Shown here: positions 1 to 10,801 of the stretch, piece by piece
Position numbering within the stretch: position 1 is the stretch's first letter
How the letters are laid out: every line of letters begins with the position of its first letter
Assembly: GCA_018417955.1 (NCBI GenBank)
Contig: JACTVC010000004.1
Span: 806,001 to 870,000, forward strand
DNA length: 64,000 nt
DNA from: Laccaria trichodermophora
Lineage: Eukaryota > Basidiomycota > Agaricomycetes > Agaricales > Hydnangiaceae
Direction of reading: 5' to 3'
Position numbers and translations under genes: made by a program
Notes under the pieces: model-generated
Seen by the model: only the letters and a program-made list of their open reading frames with translations
Told to the model about the DNA's origin: nothing
Database searches by the model: none

Positions 1-864
1 GAGCAATAGGCAGCCTGCATGCATATATCATGGTTTACATAGCCACAGCCTAAAACAGATGTTTATGCACAACCAAAGGCACAAAGTGAAATTTCAGATG
101 TGGTCTATGATTATGCAGTTAGCTGTAATAAAAATCTGTTCCCAATAAAACCTTCCTATACTCCATCGTTTGCACCTGCAAAATTTTGGAAGAATCCCTT
201 GACAGATGAGGTAGAAATTCATGACAGGAGAATGGCATGCCAAACAATGCATTGATGATCATGTGCATCATTAAAGAGATTGATCAACAGGACAGAAGCG
301 TGACTACCAAGGTCAGCAACATGTTATTGTCATTACCTTTGCACTTGTTCACTAACTAATCATATGGAAATGGGGGCCAGAAGTCATGGTCCGTGTTGCA
401 GACTTCCCATTTAGTGATGAAACTTCATGACATCTGCTCCGACAAGGAAAACAGACCACAGCACTTACTACAAGAGGTTCCCTGATCCACATCATTTCAG
501 TAATGCAGTCACAGCTATGCTCAACTCAACCTGAGCAGTGAATGGCAAAGCTACATTTCAGAGGAGAATGCATCTGACATAGATAGTGATGCAGATATGG
601 AACTGAGTTACTAAATCCAACCATAATAGTATATTATGCATCATCTTAAACAACATAGGTTTGTAAATTTCAATGTTTTTCATTCCTACATATCAATTGA
701 AGCCCAATAACACACTTCAGGCAGCAACAAATATGAAGGGCCACACATGTGTAACAAAGCCACTAAAAACTAGAGAATAGACCAAAACCAGTGTTTCTCT
801 AACATATTTGCATGCAATTTCTATGTTTGGTAATGGAAATGTTCATCCATCATATGCTTTGAGC
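1..864. other. No clear gene; AT-rich left edge
   Basis: This stretch is AT-rich and mostly stop-laden in all frames. Apart from the short plus-strand C-terminal exon candidate listed separately at 510-614, I see no domain, repeat boundary or structural RNA that I can support. Confidence 0.5.
510..614 (+). CDS. Possible C-terminal exon of an unrecognised gene
   Basis: A short reading frame with no ATG ends in TAA at 612-614. It encodes an acidic tail (LSSEWQSYISEENASD followed by IDSDADMELSY) whose composition looks like real coding sequence. The stretch just upstream (about 440-530) is also open in a neighbouring frame (FPDPHHFSNAVTAML), so a frameshift or small intron may separate the two. 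An acidic C-terminus of this kind would fit a transposase or BED-type protein, but no catalytic motif is present and I cannot name the family. Its start lies outside what I can define. Confidence 0.25.
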   Translation, partial: HSYAQLNLSSEWQSYISEENASDIDSDADMELSY

Positions 865-1042
865 AAACTTATAATAAAAAAAGGGATCAGTTCCAAAATA
901 TGAATGAATAAATATAATCTGAATACATATTTAGAATTTGCTAAACATCCTCAGCCAAAACTTTGGCAAATTCTGTATATGAATTCAGATCATATTTATT
1001 CATTCATATTTTGGTACTGATCCCTTTTTCTATTATAAGTTT
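865..1042. mobile_element. Hairpin MITE, about 178 bp
   Basis: The first 27 bases (AAACTTATAATAAAAAAAGG onward) are the reverse complement of the last 27 (1,016-1,042) with one mismatch. The inverted match continues inward around the ATGAATGAATAAATAT segment, so almost the whole element folds on itself. It has no coding capacity. I found no convincing target-site duplication. Its right end abuts the first base of the hAT-like element copy 1. Confidence 0.7.
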
Positions 1043-2167
1043 CAATACTTTCCATTCCTCCACTGATTCCTACTGGATTCCGCGGATTCCGGCCGGAATC
1101 CAGGAATTCCAGTAGGAATCCAGGAATTCCGGACAGATTCCAGGAATTCCGGAGGAATCTGACCGGAATCCGCAGGAATCCGACTTGAATAGACAGAAAA
1201 TCTCATTATTTGTATATTCGGCTCTTCTATTTTAAACATATGTTTGTACTTTACCCTCCCCCACATGCTCTGATCAGAGCTGTTCAGAGTTGCTATAACC
1301 AAAACACTGAGCTAAGACTTAATCTGCACTACATCAACTCCTCAATACTCAAAAGTTCTTATAAAATTCACACTTTGGTCACACTCTAGTCAAGTAATAG
1401 ATCTTAATAGATTAAATTTGCATGTACTTTATTGATGACATAAAATCTACATTACTACATACAGTGTATATTGAAAGGGACAAGGAAATGGGGAGGGACA
1501 GGGAAAGGGGTATAAAGAAATGGTGATGGACAGGGTAGGGCAAGGGAAAAGGAAGTGGAGGGACAATGAAATGGGAAGGGGCAAGGAAATGGGGAGGGAC
1601 AGGAAGGGAAGGGACAGGAAGGGAAAGGGGGAGGGAAAAGGAAGGGGGTACATAGAAATGGGGAGGGACAGGAAGGGTGGAGGGAAAGGGAAAGGGGGGA
1701 GGGAAAACCGAGTAGGGAGAGGAAGAGAGAGGGACACGGAAGTGGGAGGTCGTCGTCATCCGTTGACGTGGTGGTGCGTGTCGTCGTGGGCGTGTCGTCT
1801 GTCGGCGTGGCCCTCCGTTGACGTGGCGGGGCGTGTCGTCGTCTGTGGGCGTGGTTGTGTCGTCCACTGACGTGCTCGTTGTCCGTTGATGTCGTCGTCG
1901 TCCGTTGACGTCGTCGTCGTCCGTTGACGTGGGCGTCCGTTGACGCGGTCGTCGTCCATTGACGTGGTGGTGGTGTTGTCGTGGGCGTGTCGTTTGTTGG
2001 CGTGGCCCTCCGTTGTGGTGAGGCGTGTCGTCGTCCGTGGGCGTGGTCGTGGGGGTCGTGCGTTGACGTGGTTGTCCCTCGTCGTGTGCCTGGTGTTAGC
2101 AAGCTGGGTGGGACGACGGGGTGCTCACCTAGGACGACGAACGACGACCTGCGTCGTTCGTCGTCTC

Positions 2168-2198
2168 GTTGCCACGTCGCTATCAGCGACGTGGCAAC
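2168..2198. repeat. Perfect 14-bp hairpin inside hAT-like copy 1
   Basis: GTTGCCACGTCGCT at 2,168-2,181 is the exact reverse complement of 2,185-2,198 around a 3-base loop. The same hairpin is in copy 2 at 20,298-20,328. It may be a structural or protein-binding site of the element; the function is not known. Confidence 0.8.
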
Positions 2199-2394
2199 GT
2201 GTTGCCGCGCTCGTTGACTGGGACTGGTGACGTGGCGTTGGTGTGTCGTTTCCCATGTCGTGGCCGTGGTGAAACGACGACGGACGTCGTCGTTGTGTGC
2301 GTCGTGGTGGCCGTTGGTGACGTGGCGGTGTCGCGAGGTGGGTTGGCGTCGTGGACGATGGTGGTGGTTGAGAGAGAGAGTTGTTTGTTGTGAT

Positions 2395-2442
2395 GACGCC
2401 CAAATCAAGCGTCGGCAAACGCCGACACTCGATTTGGGCGTC
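2395..2442. repeat. Two-tier hairpin inside hAT-like copy 1
   Basis: GACGCCCAAATC (2,395-2,406) pairs exactly with 2,431-2,442. Nested inside, GTCGGC (2,411-2,416) pairs with GCCGAC (2,421-2,426). Copy 2 has it at 20,525-20,572. A conserved nested hairpin near one end of a non-autonomous element suggests a transposase-recognition or replication structure, but that is inference. Confidence 0.8.
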
Positions 2443-2652
2443 AGGAATTCCGTTCCGTGTCATTCCGGGATCATTCCTTCCGGGTGATTCCTGGAACCAT
2501 TCCGGCGGAATTTGAATTCCATCAAAATTCCGCCGGAATGGTTTGATCAATTTGGCAGGGCCCTCTGCCAAATTTGATTCCTCCGGAATTACAGGAATTC
2601 CGCGGATTCCGCCGGATTCCGGCAGGAATCAGTGGAGGACAATAAAGACCTC

Positions 2653-3389
2653 TTGTAATGCCATGCTTTTCTTTCACTTCAGGGCGCGCAAGATAATCAG
2701 CAAGCTTCTTGGTGGTAACATCTTTGCCAATTTCTTGCAAATAAAGGTTGAGATCATTTGCAAGATCTTCGTCGACCAGCATGGATTGATTCCAGTCCCC
2801 ATACTATGCCCTACCAGGACCTCGGCACCCCCGCACAGTCGGCAGTCACAAAACGTCACATTTTTTGGCGGAAGAACGTGACAGATTGTGACTGCCGAAA
2901 TAACAGAACTTCGTCAATTCATCGTTTTTCTGGACGGAGAAAAGCGGAATTAGGTTGGATTAGTCCCAGGAGGCTCTCTCCGACATTATGTGGCAAGAGG
3001 TTTGGCGGAAGGGTTCGAACTCAAAAATGTGCCGACTGAGAGGGGGTGCCGAGGTCCTGGTAGGGCACAGTATGGATTTATTGGGAGGAAGGTACAGTCG
3101 TTAATGAATTGACGTGTTAACACAGCCAGGGTTCGAGCACAATAGACACCTTGTCCCATCAATGTGGCAGCCTGCAGGGCAGAAGCTCCCCATTTTTCGT
3201 AAGTTGAGGAATGTGGTATTGTGAAAAAATTCAGGACACTGATCATCCCTTGGACTTTGCGCTGAATGAAGATGTCAAACTTGGGATCGATGTGGCCGGC
3301 TCCGGTCTTTCAAGGAGGGTCCAATTTTGCTTTCAAATCCCTCAAAGCCTCCTTGGTGACGGCGATTGTAGGTGCCTCCCAAAAAACTC
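2653..3389 (-). pseudogene. C-terminal half of a split TE-type gene
   Basis: Read on the minus strand, this is one frame running from RVFWEAPTIAVTKEALRDLK through GHIDPKFDIFIQRK and KWGASALQAATLMGQGVYC to FLPINPY. It is interrupted by the MITE at 2,804-3,070 and then resumes as GDWNQSMLVDEDLANDLNLY, ending at KHGITR where hAT-like copy 1 begins. I recognise the pattern from a common Agaricomycete transposon-associated family (typical ending: ERHGI then SxxTARRW, then a DDE domain), but I recall this from memory and the DDE part is missing here. One in-frame TGA lies between LDPP and KTGAGH. Its N-terminal half is at 31,786-32,416 on the same strand, and the frames match when the interval between is removed. 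Confidence 0.65.
2804..3070. mobile_element. TA-flanked MITE, 267 bp, in the TE-type gene
   Basis: The ends are long inverted repeats (CTATGCCCTACCAGGACCTC at the left, its near-perfect complement at the right, about 29 bp with one mismatch). TA flanks both sides (2,802-2,803 and 3,071-3,072), as for Tc1/mariner-type insertions. Removing the element and one TA rejoins the minus-strand frame as INPY-GDWNQS. A relative lies at 6,327-6,583 in the opposite orientation. There is no coding capacity. Confidence 0.85.
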
Positions 3390-3391
3390 TA

Positions 3392-3790
3392 TGGATCTCG
3401 ATTAATCAAAGACCTTTTGGATAGAAACTTTTGATTGATCAAACGGCTTGTTTAATCATACCGTAGTTTATGTACATTGTCTGTAAGTAGGTCTATAGGC
3501 GATAATCATGATTAAAGAAAAAAAAATCAACTTGATTGCAAGGGCTGAATTGGATTGACGGAAACATGATTAAAAGAACTTTATCGGAACAAAAGAAAAT
3601 AAACTTGATTGAAAGGCCTGAATCAGATTGACAGAAACATGATTAAAAGAACTTAATCGAAACAAGGATGAACCTTAAGTGAATAAGAAGGGGTAAGTAG
3701 ATGTGAGTTAAACTTGATTCAAAGGATAAACTTGTTTTAATCAATCCGAGATCAATAAATGAACTAATCGGTGATGGGGACATAATCGTA
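3392..3790. repeat. AT-rich subterminal region, left
   Basis: Holds the left inverted repeat and then internal direct repeats of AAACATGATTAAAAGAACTT type (about 3,560-3,660) and a GATAATCATGATTA palindrome. A degraded match to the outer end, TTTTAATCAATCCGAGATCA (about 3,737-3,756), is oriented as an opposite end would be, so this could also be a complete MITE of about 380 bp. There is no gene. Confidence 0.5.
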
Positions 3791-3855
3791 ACCTGGCCTA
3801 GAGTGATAGCCATTCTGTCAACATTTGGTAGAAATGGAGGTATAGAGAGAGACAC

Positions 3856-6800
3856 TCACTTTTTCTTCAAAGGACAGCCATCAGGCCTGACGACTGCAGG
3901 CGCCTTTGCAGCGATGAGGGTCGGAAAGGCATTGGGAGCTTTCCTCTTGCGTGATGGTCGCACCGCAATGGTAGGCGCAGTTCTGGCAGGAGCGCTAACA
4001 GAGCCAGTTGCACTCCTGGAGTCGGTATGGCCGCTAGGATTGGAGATTGAAATAACGGGTGTACTGGGACCTATGATCACGGCTGGGGATGTGCTGGGTT
4101 CGGGGGGGTGGGTAGGACTGGCGGTTGTGACAGGAGATGTTGCGTTCATAATTTGCAGGGATGCGCTTTGTCCTGCATTTTTACCACCATGACCCTTTCA
4201 ACCGCCACGAGTTTTACGAGCTTGAGGATAGCTTCGCCTGGGTTTCAGTATAACACCTACTGATTAGATTGAGTAAGTACATATCATAAACAAAGTAATG
4301 AAGCCTTTTCTTACCTTCATGCTCCGCCGGCACTGTGACATCGTTTGACATCGTAGCTGTGCTAGGGTCCAACACTGCCCTTGCGACACCCAAATTGGCA
4401 ATCTTTGCAATCCCACCATTGTTGCCTCCAACACACATGTTGCCCTCATCAACGCCGCCATCGACACCCTCATTCCCAACATCCTCGCCACCACCCTCAT
4501 TTCCGGTGTCCACTAGTGGCTACCACTTTATTTCTATAACCTAGACCCAAGCCTAGAGGGTCATTTCTATAACTTAGACATAAGCCTAGAGGCCATATCT
4601 ATAATGCTTAGGATTTTTTGAAAGGCATTTCAAATGTAGGCCTGGGTATTTCATAGTGAATTTTCCATAGATACCCAGCGCATTTTCTGCGAAATTTCAA
4701 ATGCAGCCCTGGATATTTCATTGTGATTTTTCAATAGATACCCTGGGTATTTCATTGGGAAATTTTCAAATGTCACCCTTGGTATTTCATTGCGATTTTT
4801 CAATGGATACCTGGCGCATTTCACTGCGAAATTTCAAATGTAGCCCTTGGTATTTCATTGTGATTTTTCAATAGATACCCTGGGTATTTCATTGCAAAAT
4901 TTCAAATGTAGCCCTGGGCATTTCATTGTGATTTTTCAAATGTATCCCTGGATATTTCATTGTGATTTTTCAATAGATACCCTGGGTATTTCATTGCGAT
5001 TTTTCAAATGTATCCCTGGGTATTTCATTGCAAAATTTCAATGGATACCTGGCGCATTTCATTGCGATTTTTCAATAGATATCCTAGGTATTTCATTGCG
5101 ATTTTTCAAATGGAGCCTGGCGCATTTCATTGCGATTTTTCAATAGATACCCTGGGCATTTCATTGCAAAATTTCAAATGTATCCCTGGGTATTTCATTG
5201 CGATTTTTCAAATGGAGCCCTGGGCATTTCATTGCGGTTTTTCAAATGTATCCCACATGTCAGGGTCCATGCAATGGGCTTCCCTGGAGGGTGGTCACAT
5301 GACAAATTACCAAAAATGGTCAAAAGATGAAAGTTGTAGCCCTACACTGTAGCTTCCCGAATCTGTTTGAATTATGTTCTGAAGTGCTCCCATTGTGGAG
5401 ATATGAGGTAAAGGAATTTCAAAAGTGTTGTGTTTTTTTTTTTTTTTGTGTTTTTCTCTATAAAAACAAAACCAAATAACATGATTTCAGTATATTCAGA
5501 AAGCTAAAAGAAAGGGCTACAATTATTGTATCGTGGGAAAAATGACCAAAAAAGGAAGGTGCATCCCCTACTATAAGAATCAGATATAGATTTACTGGTA
5601 GACTACAAAAAAGTTGGACTTAGACTACACAGTTTACTGATACACTATAAAAGACTACAAAAGTTGAACTTTGACTACAAAGTTTACTAATACACTACAA
5701 AAGCATGGACTTAGACTACAAAGTTAGGGTTAGAGTCAAAAGGTTATCTTGACTACAAAGTTTGTAGTGTGCGCTTTTTTATTAGAAAAGTTTGTAGTGT
5801 CCGCTTTTTGAGACTACAAAAGTTTGTAGTGTGCGCTTTTTTAGACTACAAAAGTTTGTAGTGTGTGCTTTTTTATTAGAAGAGTTTGTAGTGTCTGCTT
5901 TTTCATTTGGAAAAGTTTGTAGTTGACATGTAGTTTATGGTGTCCTTGGCCCTATCTATGTTATGGGGATGAGGTTGAAGGATTACCATCATATTGCCAG
6001 TGCTGCAGCATTAGTATTTGACATCATGCACAAGTTGTCTTTCACATTAGGAAAGGCCATTCTATGTCTTTCATATTGATACCTCCTAATTGTAAGCTCA
6101 TATGGGGATATGGCTGAAGGATTGACATGACATTACATATTGCTATTGCCACATCATCAGTTCCTCACATCATGCCCAAGTTGGCTTTCAAGCTAGAGAA
6201 GGCTATTCATGTTGATATTTACTCAATACATGGTCAACTTACAACATGACCTGTCTTAAAGACACCTCAAAGGATGAATCAGCCCATCATCCTACAGCCC
6301 TCAAAGACCTGTATCAAAGTTGACTACTATGCCCTATCAGTACCTCGGCACCCCCTCTCAGTTGGCACATCTTTGAGTTTGAACCCTTCCACCAAATCTC
6401 TTGCCACAAAAATTTATAGAGGTCCTCCTGGGCCTATTTCCGCTTTTCTCCATACACAAAAACGATGAATTGACAAAGTTCTGTTTTTTCGGCAGTCACA
6501 ATCTGTCACGTTCTTCTGCCAAAAAATGTGACGTTTTGTGACTGCTGACTGAGCGGGGGTGCCAAGGTCCTGGTAGGGCATAGTATCTTTGGGACAGGCC
6601 AGTAGCTATCAATGTGAAAGCAGACAGTGTGAAAGCCAAACTTGGTCATGATGTCAAAAACTGGTCATGTCATGTCAATCCTTCAGCCATATCCCCATAT
6701 GAGCTTACAATTAGGAGGTATCAATATGAAAGACATAGAATGGCCTTTCCTAATGTGAAAGACAACTTGTGCATGATGTCAAATACTAATGCTGCAGCAC

Positions 6801-9800
6801 TGGCAATATGATGGTAATCCTTCAACCTCATCCCCATAACATAGATAGGGCCAAGGACACCATAAACTACATGTCAACTACAAACTTTTCCAAATGAAAA
6901 AGCAGACACTACAAACTCTTCTAATAAAAAAGCACACACTACAAACTTTTGTAGTCTAAAAAAGCGCACACTACAAACTTTTGTAGTCTCAAAAAGCGGA
7001 CACTACAAACTTTTCTAATAAAAAAGCGCACACTACAAACTTTGTAGTCAAGATAACCTTTTGACTCTAACCCTAACTTTGTAGTCTAAGTCCATGCTTT
7101 TGTAGTGTATTAGTAAACTTTGTAGTCAAAGTTCAACTTTTGTAGTCTTTTATAGTGTATCAGTAAACTGTGTAGTCTAAGTCCAACTTTTTTGTAGTCT
7201 ACCAGTAAATCTATATCTGATTCTTATAGTAGGGGATGCACCTTCCTTTTTTGGTCATTTTTCCCACGATACAATAATTGTAGCCCTTTCTTTTAGCTTT
7301 CTGAATATACTGAAATCATGTTATTTGGTTTTGTTTTTATAGAGAAAAACACAAAAAAAAAAAAAAACACAACACTTTTGAAATTCCTTTACCTCATATC
7401 TCCACAATGGGAGCACTTCAGAACATAATTCAAACAGATTCGGGAAGCTACAGTGTAGGGCTACAACTTTCATCTTTTGACCATTTTTGGTAATTTGTCA
7501 TGTGACCACCCTCCAGGGAAGCCCATTGCATGGACCCTGACATGTGGGATACATTTGAAAAATTGCAATGAAATATCCAGGGATGCATTTGAAAAACCGC
7601 AATGAAATGCCCAGGGCTCCATTTGAAAAATCGCAATGAAATACCCAGGGATACATTTGAAATTTTGCAATGAAATGCCCAGGGTATCTATTGAAAAATC
7701 GCAATGAAATGCCCCAGGCTCCATTTGAAAAATCGCAATGAAATACCTAGGATATCTATTGAAAAATCGCAATGAAATGCGCCAGGTATCCATTGAAATT
7801 TTGCAATGAAATACCCAGGGATACATTTGAGAAACCGCAATGAAATGCCCAGGGCTCCATTTGAAAAATTGCAATGAAATACCCAGGGATACATTTGAAA
7901 AATTGCAATGAAATGCCCAGGGTATCTATTGAAAAATCGCAATGAAATACCCAGGAATACATTTGAAAAATCGCAATGAAATACCCAGGGATACATTTGA
8001 AAAATCACAATGAAATACCCAGGGATACATTTGAAAAATCACAATGAAATACCAAGGGTATCTATTGAAAAATCACAATGAAATGCGCCAGGTATCCATT
8101 GAAATTTTGCAATGAAATACCCAGGGATACATTTGAAAAATCACAATGAAATGCCCAGGGTATCTATTGAAAAATCACAATGAAATATCCAGGGATACAT
8201 TTGAAAAATCACAATGAAATGCCCAGGGCTACATTTGAAATTTTGCAATGAAATACCCAGGGTATCTATTGAAAAATCACAATGAAATACCAAGGGCTAC
8301 ATTTGAAATTTCGCAGTGAAATGCGCCAGGTATCCATTGAAAAATCGCAATGAAATACCAAGGGTGACATTTGAAAATTTCCCAATGAAATACCCAGGGT
8401 ATCTATTGAAAAATCACAATGAAATATCCAGGGCTGCATTTGAAATTTCGCAGAAAATGCGCTGGGTATCTATGGAAAATTCACTATGAAATACCCAGGC
8501 CTACATTTGAAATGCCTTTCAAAAAATCCTAAGCATTATAGATATGGCCTCTAGGCTTATGTCTAAGTTATAGAAATGACCCTCTAGGCTTAAGTCTAGG
8601 TTATAGATAAAAGTGGTAGCCACCAGTCTGGTGTCATCCTCGCCACCATCACGCTCATGCCCTGCAGCACCACTCCCGGTAGAAGGAATTAGTTGCGGTG
8701 TGGTGCCCTCAACACCCAGCTCTGCGGGGTGGCCTTTGTCGTGCGCTTGCTCCTCGCTAGCAGAGATCCTCTTGAGGATCTCTGACTTTGACCGAAAATG
8801 GAAGGGATTTGGGGAGGATGATGATTGAATAAAAAAGAGGGCAAGGATGTAAAGATTGGGAAGAGTGAGGGTCTGTGGGGCAACCAGGGGGCACGGCAGG
8901 ACGAAGGCCTTGATATCATAGTATGTGTCAGGCGATGTGGAAATATCCGCCCATGGGACGGAAGGCATCTCAGCTTCGAATGGCCATGAGGAGACTGGAA
9001 GATCCGGGGGTTAATATTCATAGAATGCAAGAGATTCCAATGACTACATACCCCAAAGCTCAGTTACGTATGATTTGAGTGTTTCCACGACCATCGGTGG
9101 AGCACTTGTCGTGAGGTCAACATCAGGAAATATTGGCATGCCACTGCCATTGCGCTCCAGATGTACCATAACTGGTTTACCTAGAAAAAATCGTTTAACA
9201 TGATTATAAACGTCAGAAAAAAACGTACGCGGAAGGGTGGCATCTGCGTGCTTGGCCCAAAGTTCATGAACCATCTTGGAATCGTGGGGTTTGGTGTTAA
9301 TTTGGGTACAGGTCTGCACATTGTAGCCAACATAGGAACTAATGTTCAAATTAACTATGTGTAATCGCATGAAAATAGGATGCAAGGATGTACATGCCAC
9401 TTATAATTCCGTCGTCGTCGGAATCACGAAACATGTAGGAGAAACTGATCAGGGTAGAACCCAGGTGGCCAGTCTCAACCAGCTGCTTCATGGCAAGATA
9501 GATAGCTGTGGGAAACTCGCGCTGATTTCTACATTGATATGTTATTTTCAGATGGAAATGAAATGAATGAGAACACGTACTTAGGAACATCGTTTGCAAC
9601 AACTTTGGCTTTGGCGTTCCAATCTTCCTGATTCACTTTGTGCCAAAGCTTCTTGATAGCCTTGTTACGTGCGCCGCCTGCAGGAATGTTGTCTTGTTCT
9701 GAGATTTTCTTATATAGTGTGGTGATTTCCGCTTCGTTCTCGAGAATGAAGAGACTCTTGCCCAAGATATCGAAGTTGAAGAACGACTCGGAAGGTATAG

Positions 9801-10265
9801 GGCAACCCTCAGAAGGCGTTGTACCTGCGGCAAGAGATATGGCCTTTAGGTCCCTTGGCTTCATTTTGTTGTTGGCATGGTTTGTAAAGCGACGCATGAT
9901 AGCCTGCAAGAAAGTGTTTAGCAGAAGTGCAGGGAGACTTGAGATAATTGTTGCACCTCGAGCCAGCCCTTTCGTCCACCCTCTTTCCTCCTTCGAATCA
10001 CTTCCCTCTCCTTCTCGCTGTCGGCAGCTGACTCATCTTCGCTCACATAGTTAGTCTGTTTCTCATCCCACAAGGGCCGAAAGAGGTCAGAGTCCAACAA
10101 GGGACCTGCGATCTCCTGCTTCGCCTTAGTGAGTTCCTTCTGATGCGCTTTCCAGTCAGGATTCAACTGGCGAACTTGCTCTTCGAAGCCAGTAATGTGT
10201 GAATCAATAGCGGACTTTTGCGCATCTGAGAAATTCCAAAGGCTGGCTTTGGCTCCGCGTCCCAT
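3856..10265 (-). CDS. Uncharacterised multi-exon gene, split by fold-back element
   Basis: Starts at ATG 10,265 (MGRGAKASLWNFSDAQKSAI). Splice-consistent exons are 10,265-9,957, 9,903-9,581, 9,528-9,401, 9,354-9,052 and 8,994 onward; all joints keep frame, with introns of 46-57 nt. The fifth exon is acidic and glycine-rich (AGHERDGGEDDT) and is cut by the 4.1 kb palindrome. Coding resumes at 4,510 in the same frame (GNEGGGEDVGNEGVDGG), runs to a donor near 4,317, and continues to a low-complexity Pro/Ser/Thr tail ending GCPLKKK with a GTGAGT donor near 3,859, so a further exon probably follows. A TGA after KTRGG may be a lesion. I do not recognise a catalytic domain; I have the impression of a TE-associated Agaricomycete family. 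Its product cannot be assigned a function. Confidence 0.55.
4505..4510. repeat. 6-bp target-site duplication of the fold-back element
   Basis: GGTGTC at 4,505-4,510 recurs at 8,630-8,635 on the far side of the element. In the host gene these are the GAC ACC codons. Removing the element plus one copy restores a continuous acidic reading frame, which supports the exact boundaries. Confidence 0.75.
4660..5255. repeat. 34-bp minisatellite, left arm
   Basis: Tandem units of the form ATTTCATTGCGATTTTTCAA then ATGTATCCCTGGGT, with substitutions such as GGAGCC for GTATCC and AAAATTTC for GATTTTTC. Because 34 is not a multiple of 3, three units make a 34-codon open repeat in every frame. Confidence 0.85.
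6327..6583. mobile_element. TA-flanked MITE at the palindrome centre
   Basis: Shares ends (CTATGCCCTA, GGTCCTGGTAGGGCATAG) and interior (TCACGTTCTTCTGCC, GATGAATTGAC) with the MITE at 2,804-3,070, in the opposite orientation. TA is present at 6,325-6,326 and 6,584-6,585. It forms most of the spacer between the two arms of the fold-back element. Confidence 0.8.
7550..8500. repeat. 34-bp minisatellite, right arm (inverted, expanded)
   Basis: Inverted counterpart of the array at 4,660-5,255, roughly 1.5 times longer. The difference in copy number between arms shows that the array changes length independently in the two arms of the palindrome. Confidence 0.85.
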
Positions 10266-10801
10266 GATAAAGTAGTTGGCAAGAAAGTGGGTGGAAATAG
10301 TGGAAGAGACAAGTCAACAAAGTTGGGTGGCATTTATTTCAGTCTTGAGGCATCTTAAGTAGGGCAAGGTGGCCAAAGATCGGTGGCCTAATCCGCACAG
10401 GAACCAGTGGTGGCCCTGGCCACTGGCCACTTTGAATGACTTATTATCCGCTTGTAAGCCTCACAGACACATTAGATGATATGGTGGAACATACCTAAGG
10501 GCTCTGTACGTCGATTTGCTCTAATTATTCACGGAATTTAGTCTGGTAGATAGTCGCAGCAATGACTACATAATACAGAAGTATACAATGTTGATATTTA
10601 ATCAGAGTCTTCTATAACTAACACCTCCTTTCCGTCTTCAATGACTTTCTCGTAAATTCTGCAGCGCTTTGAAGTTAGGTTGCTACCTCCCTCTCCGTGA
10701 TCAAGGTTTTGCTTCCTTTTGAGTCCTGGACCTGACCTCTCACTGCACACCTCTCTCTCCTTGCCTTTTGTCTCCTGTGTCGACTTATTTTCATGAAATA
10801 G
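10266..10801. other. Intergenic, no gene seen
   Basis: Upstream region of the minus-strand gene starting at 10,265 and downstream of the gene ending at 10,802. It contains a small GTGGCCA-rich cluster with self-complementary pieces (about 10,375-10,435), but no supported gene. Confidence 0.5.

Larger units (their letters stand above)
1043..2652. mobile_element. hAT-like non-autonomous element, copy 1 (1,610 bp)
   Basis: This copy appears identical to 19,173-20,782 (offset 18,130). The ends are CAATACTTTCC on the left and TAAAGACCTC on the right. Inside each end is an imperfect inverted repeat centred on TCCACTGATTCC followed by GGAATTCC-rich tracts. The interior has a purine-strand tract of GGGACAGGAAGGG type (about 1,475-1,750), a GTCGTCGTGGGCG-type GT-rich tract (about 1,760-2,390), and two strong hairpins. 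No transposase frame is present; the long open frames are low-complexity by-products. The flanks show no 8-bp duplication (left ATAAGTTT, right TTGTAATG), unlike the other two elements, so one side may have been rearranged. Its right end interrupts the TE-type gene C-terminal half. Confidence 0.8.
4511..8629. mobile_element. Fold-back (giant palindrome) element, 4.1 kb
   Basis: The left arm (about 4,511-6,270) and right arm (about 6,590-8,629) are inverted copies. Landmarks include GTGGCTACCACTTT at both outer ends, the CTATAACCTAGAC blocks, the 34-bp minisatellite, the TTTGTAGTGTGCGC repeats (5,765-5,930 against 6,885-7,040), and the GACATGTAGTTTATGGTGTC segment. The right arm is longer, mainly through more minisatellite units. 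The centre holds a MITE. No transposase frame is present. The 6-bp duplication GGTGTC marks the ends. Read-through in all frames of the minisatellite gives FHCDFSIDTLGIS-type repeats that are by-products, not proteins. Confidence 0.85.

Noticed and set aside
1412..2571. Long open frames (up to 317 codons, Arg/Thr/His-rich) in the hAT-like elements
   Set aside because: They come from low-complexity, A-poor sequence that is open on both strands and in several frames; no domain or codon pattern supports a protein.
4847..5352. Repeat protein read from the minisatellite (FHCDFSIDTLGIS-type units)
   Set aside because: A 34-bp period opens every frame; no start context, splice sites or known family.
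4660..8500. Regularly spaced 34-bp repeats resembling a CRISPR array
   Set aside because: Units are directly tandem with no unique spacers, occur inverted in both arms of a eukaryotic fold-back element, and no cas genes are present. It is a minisatellite.
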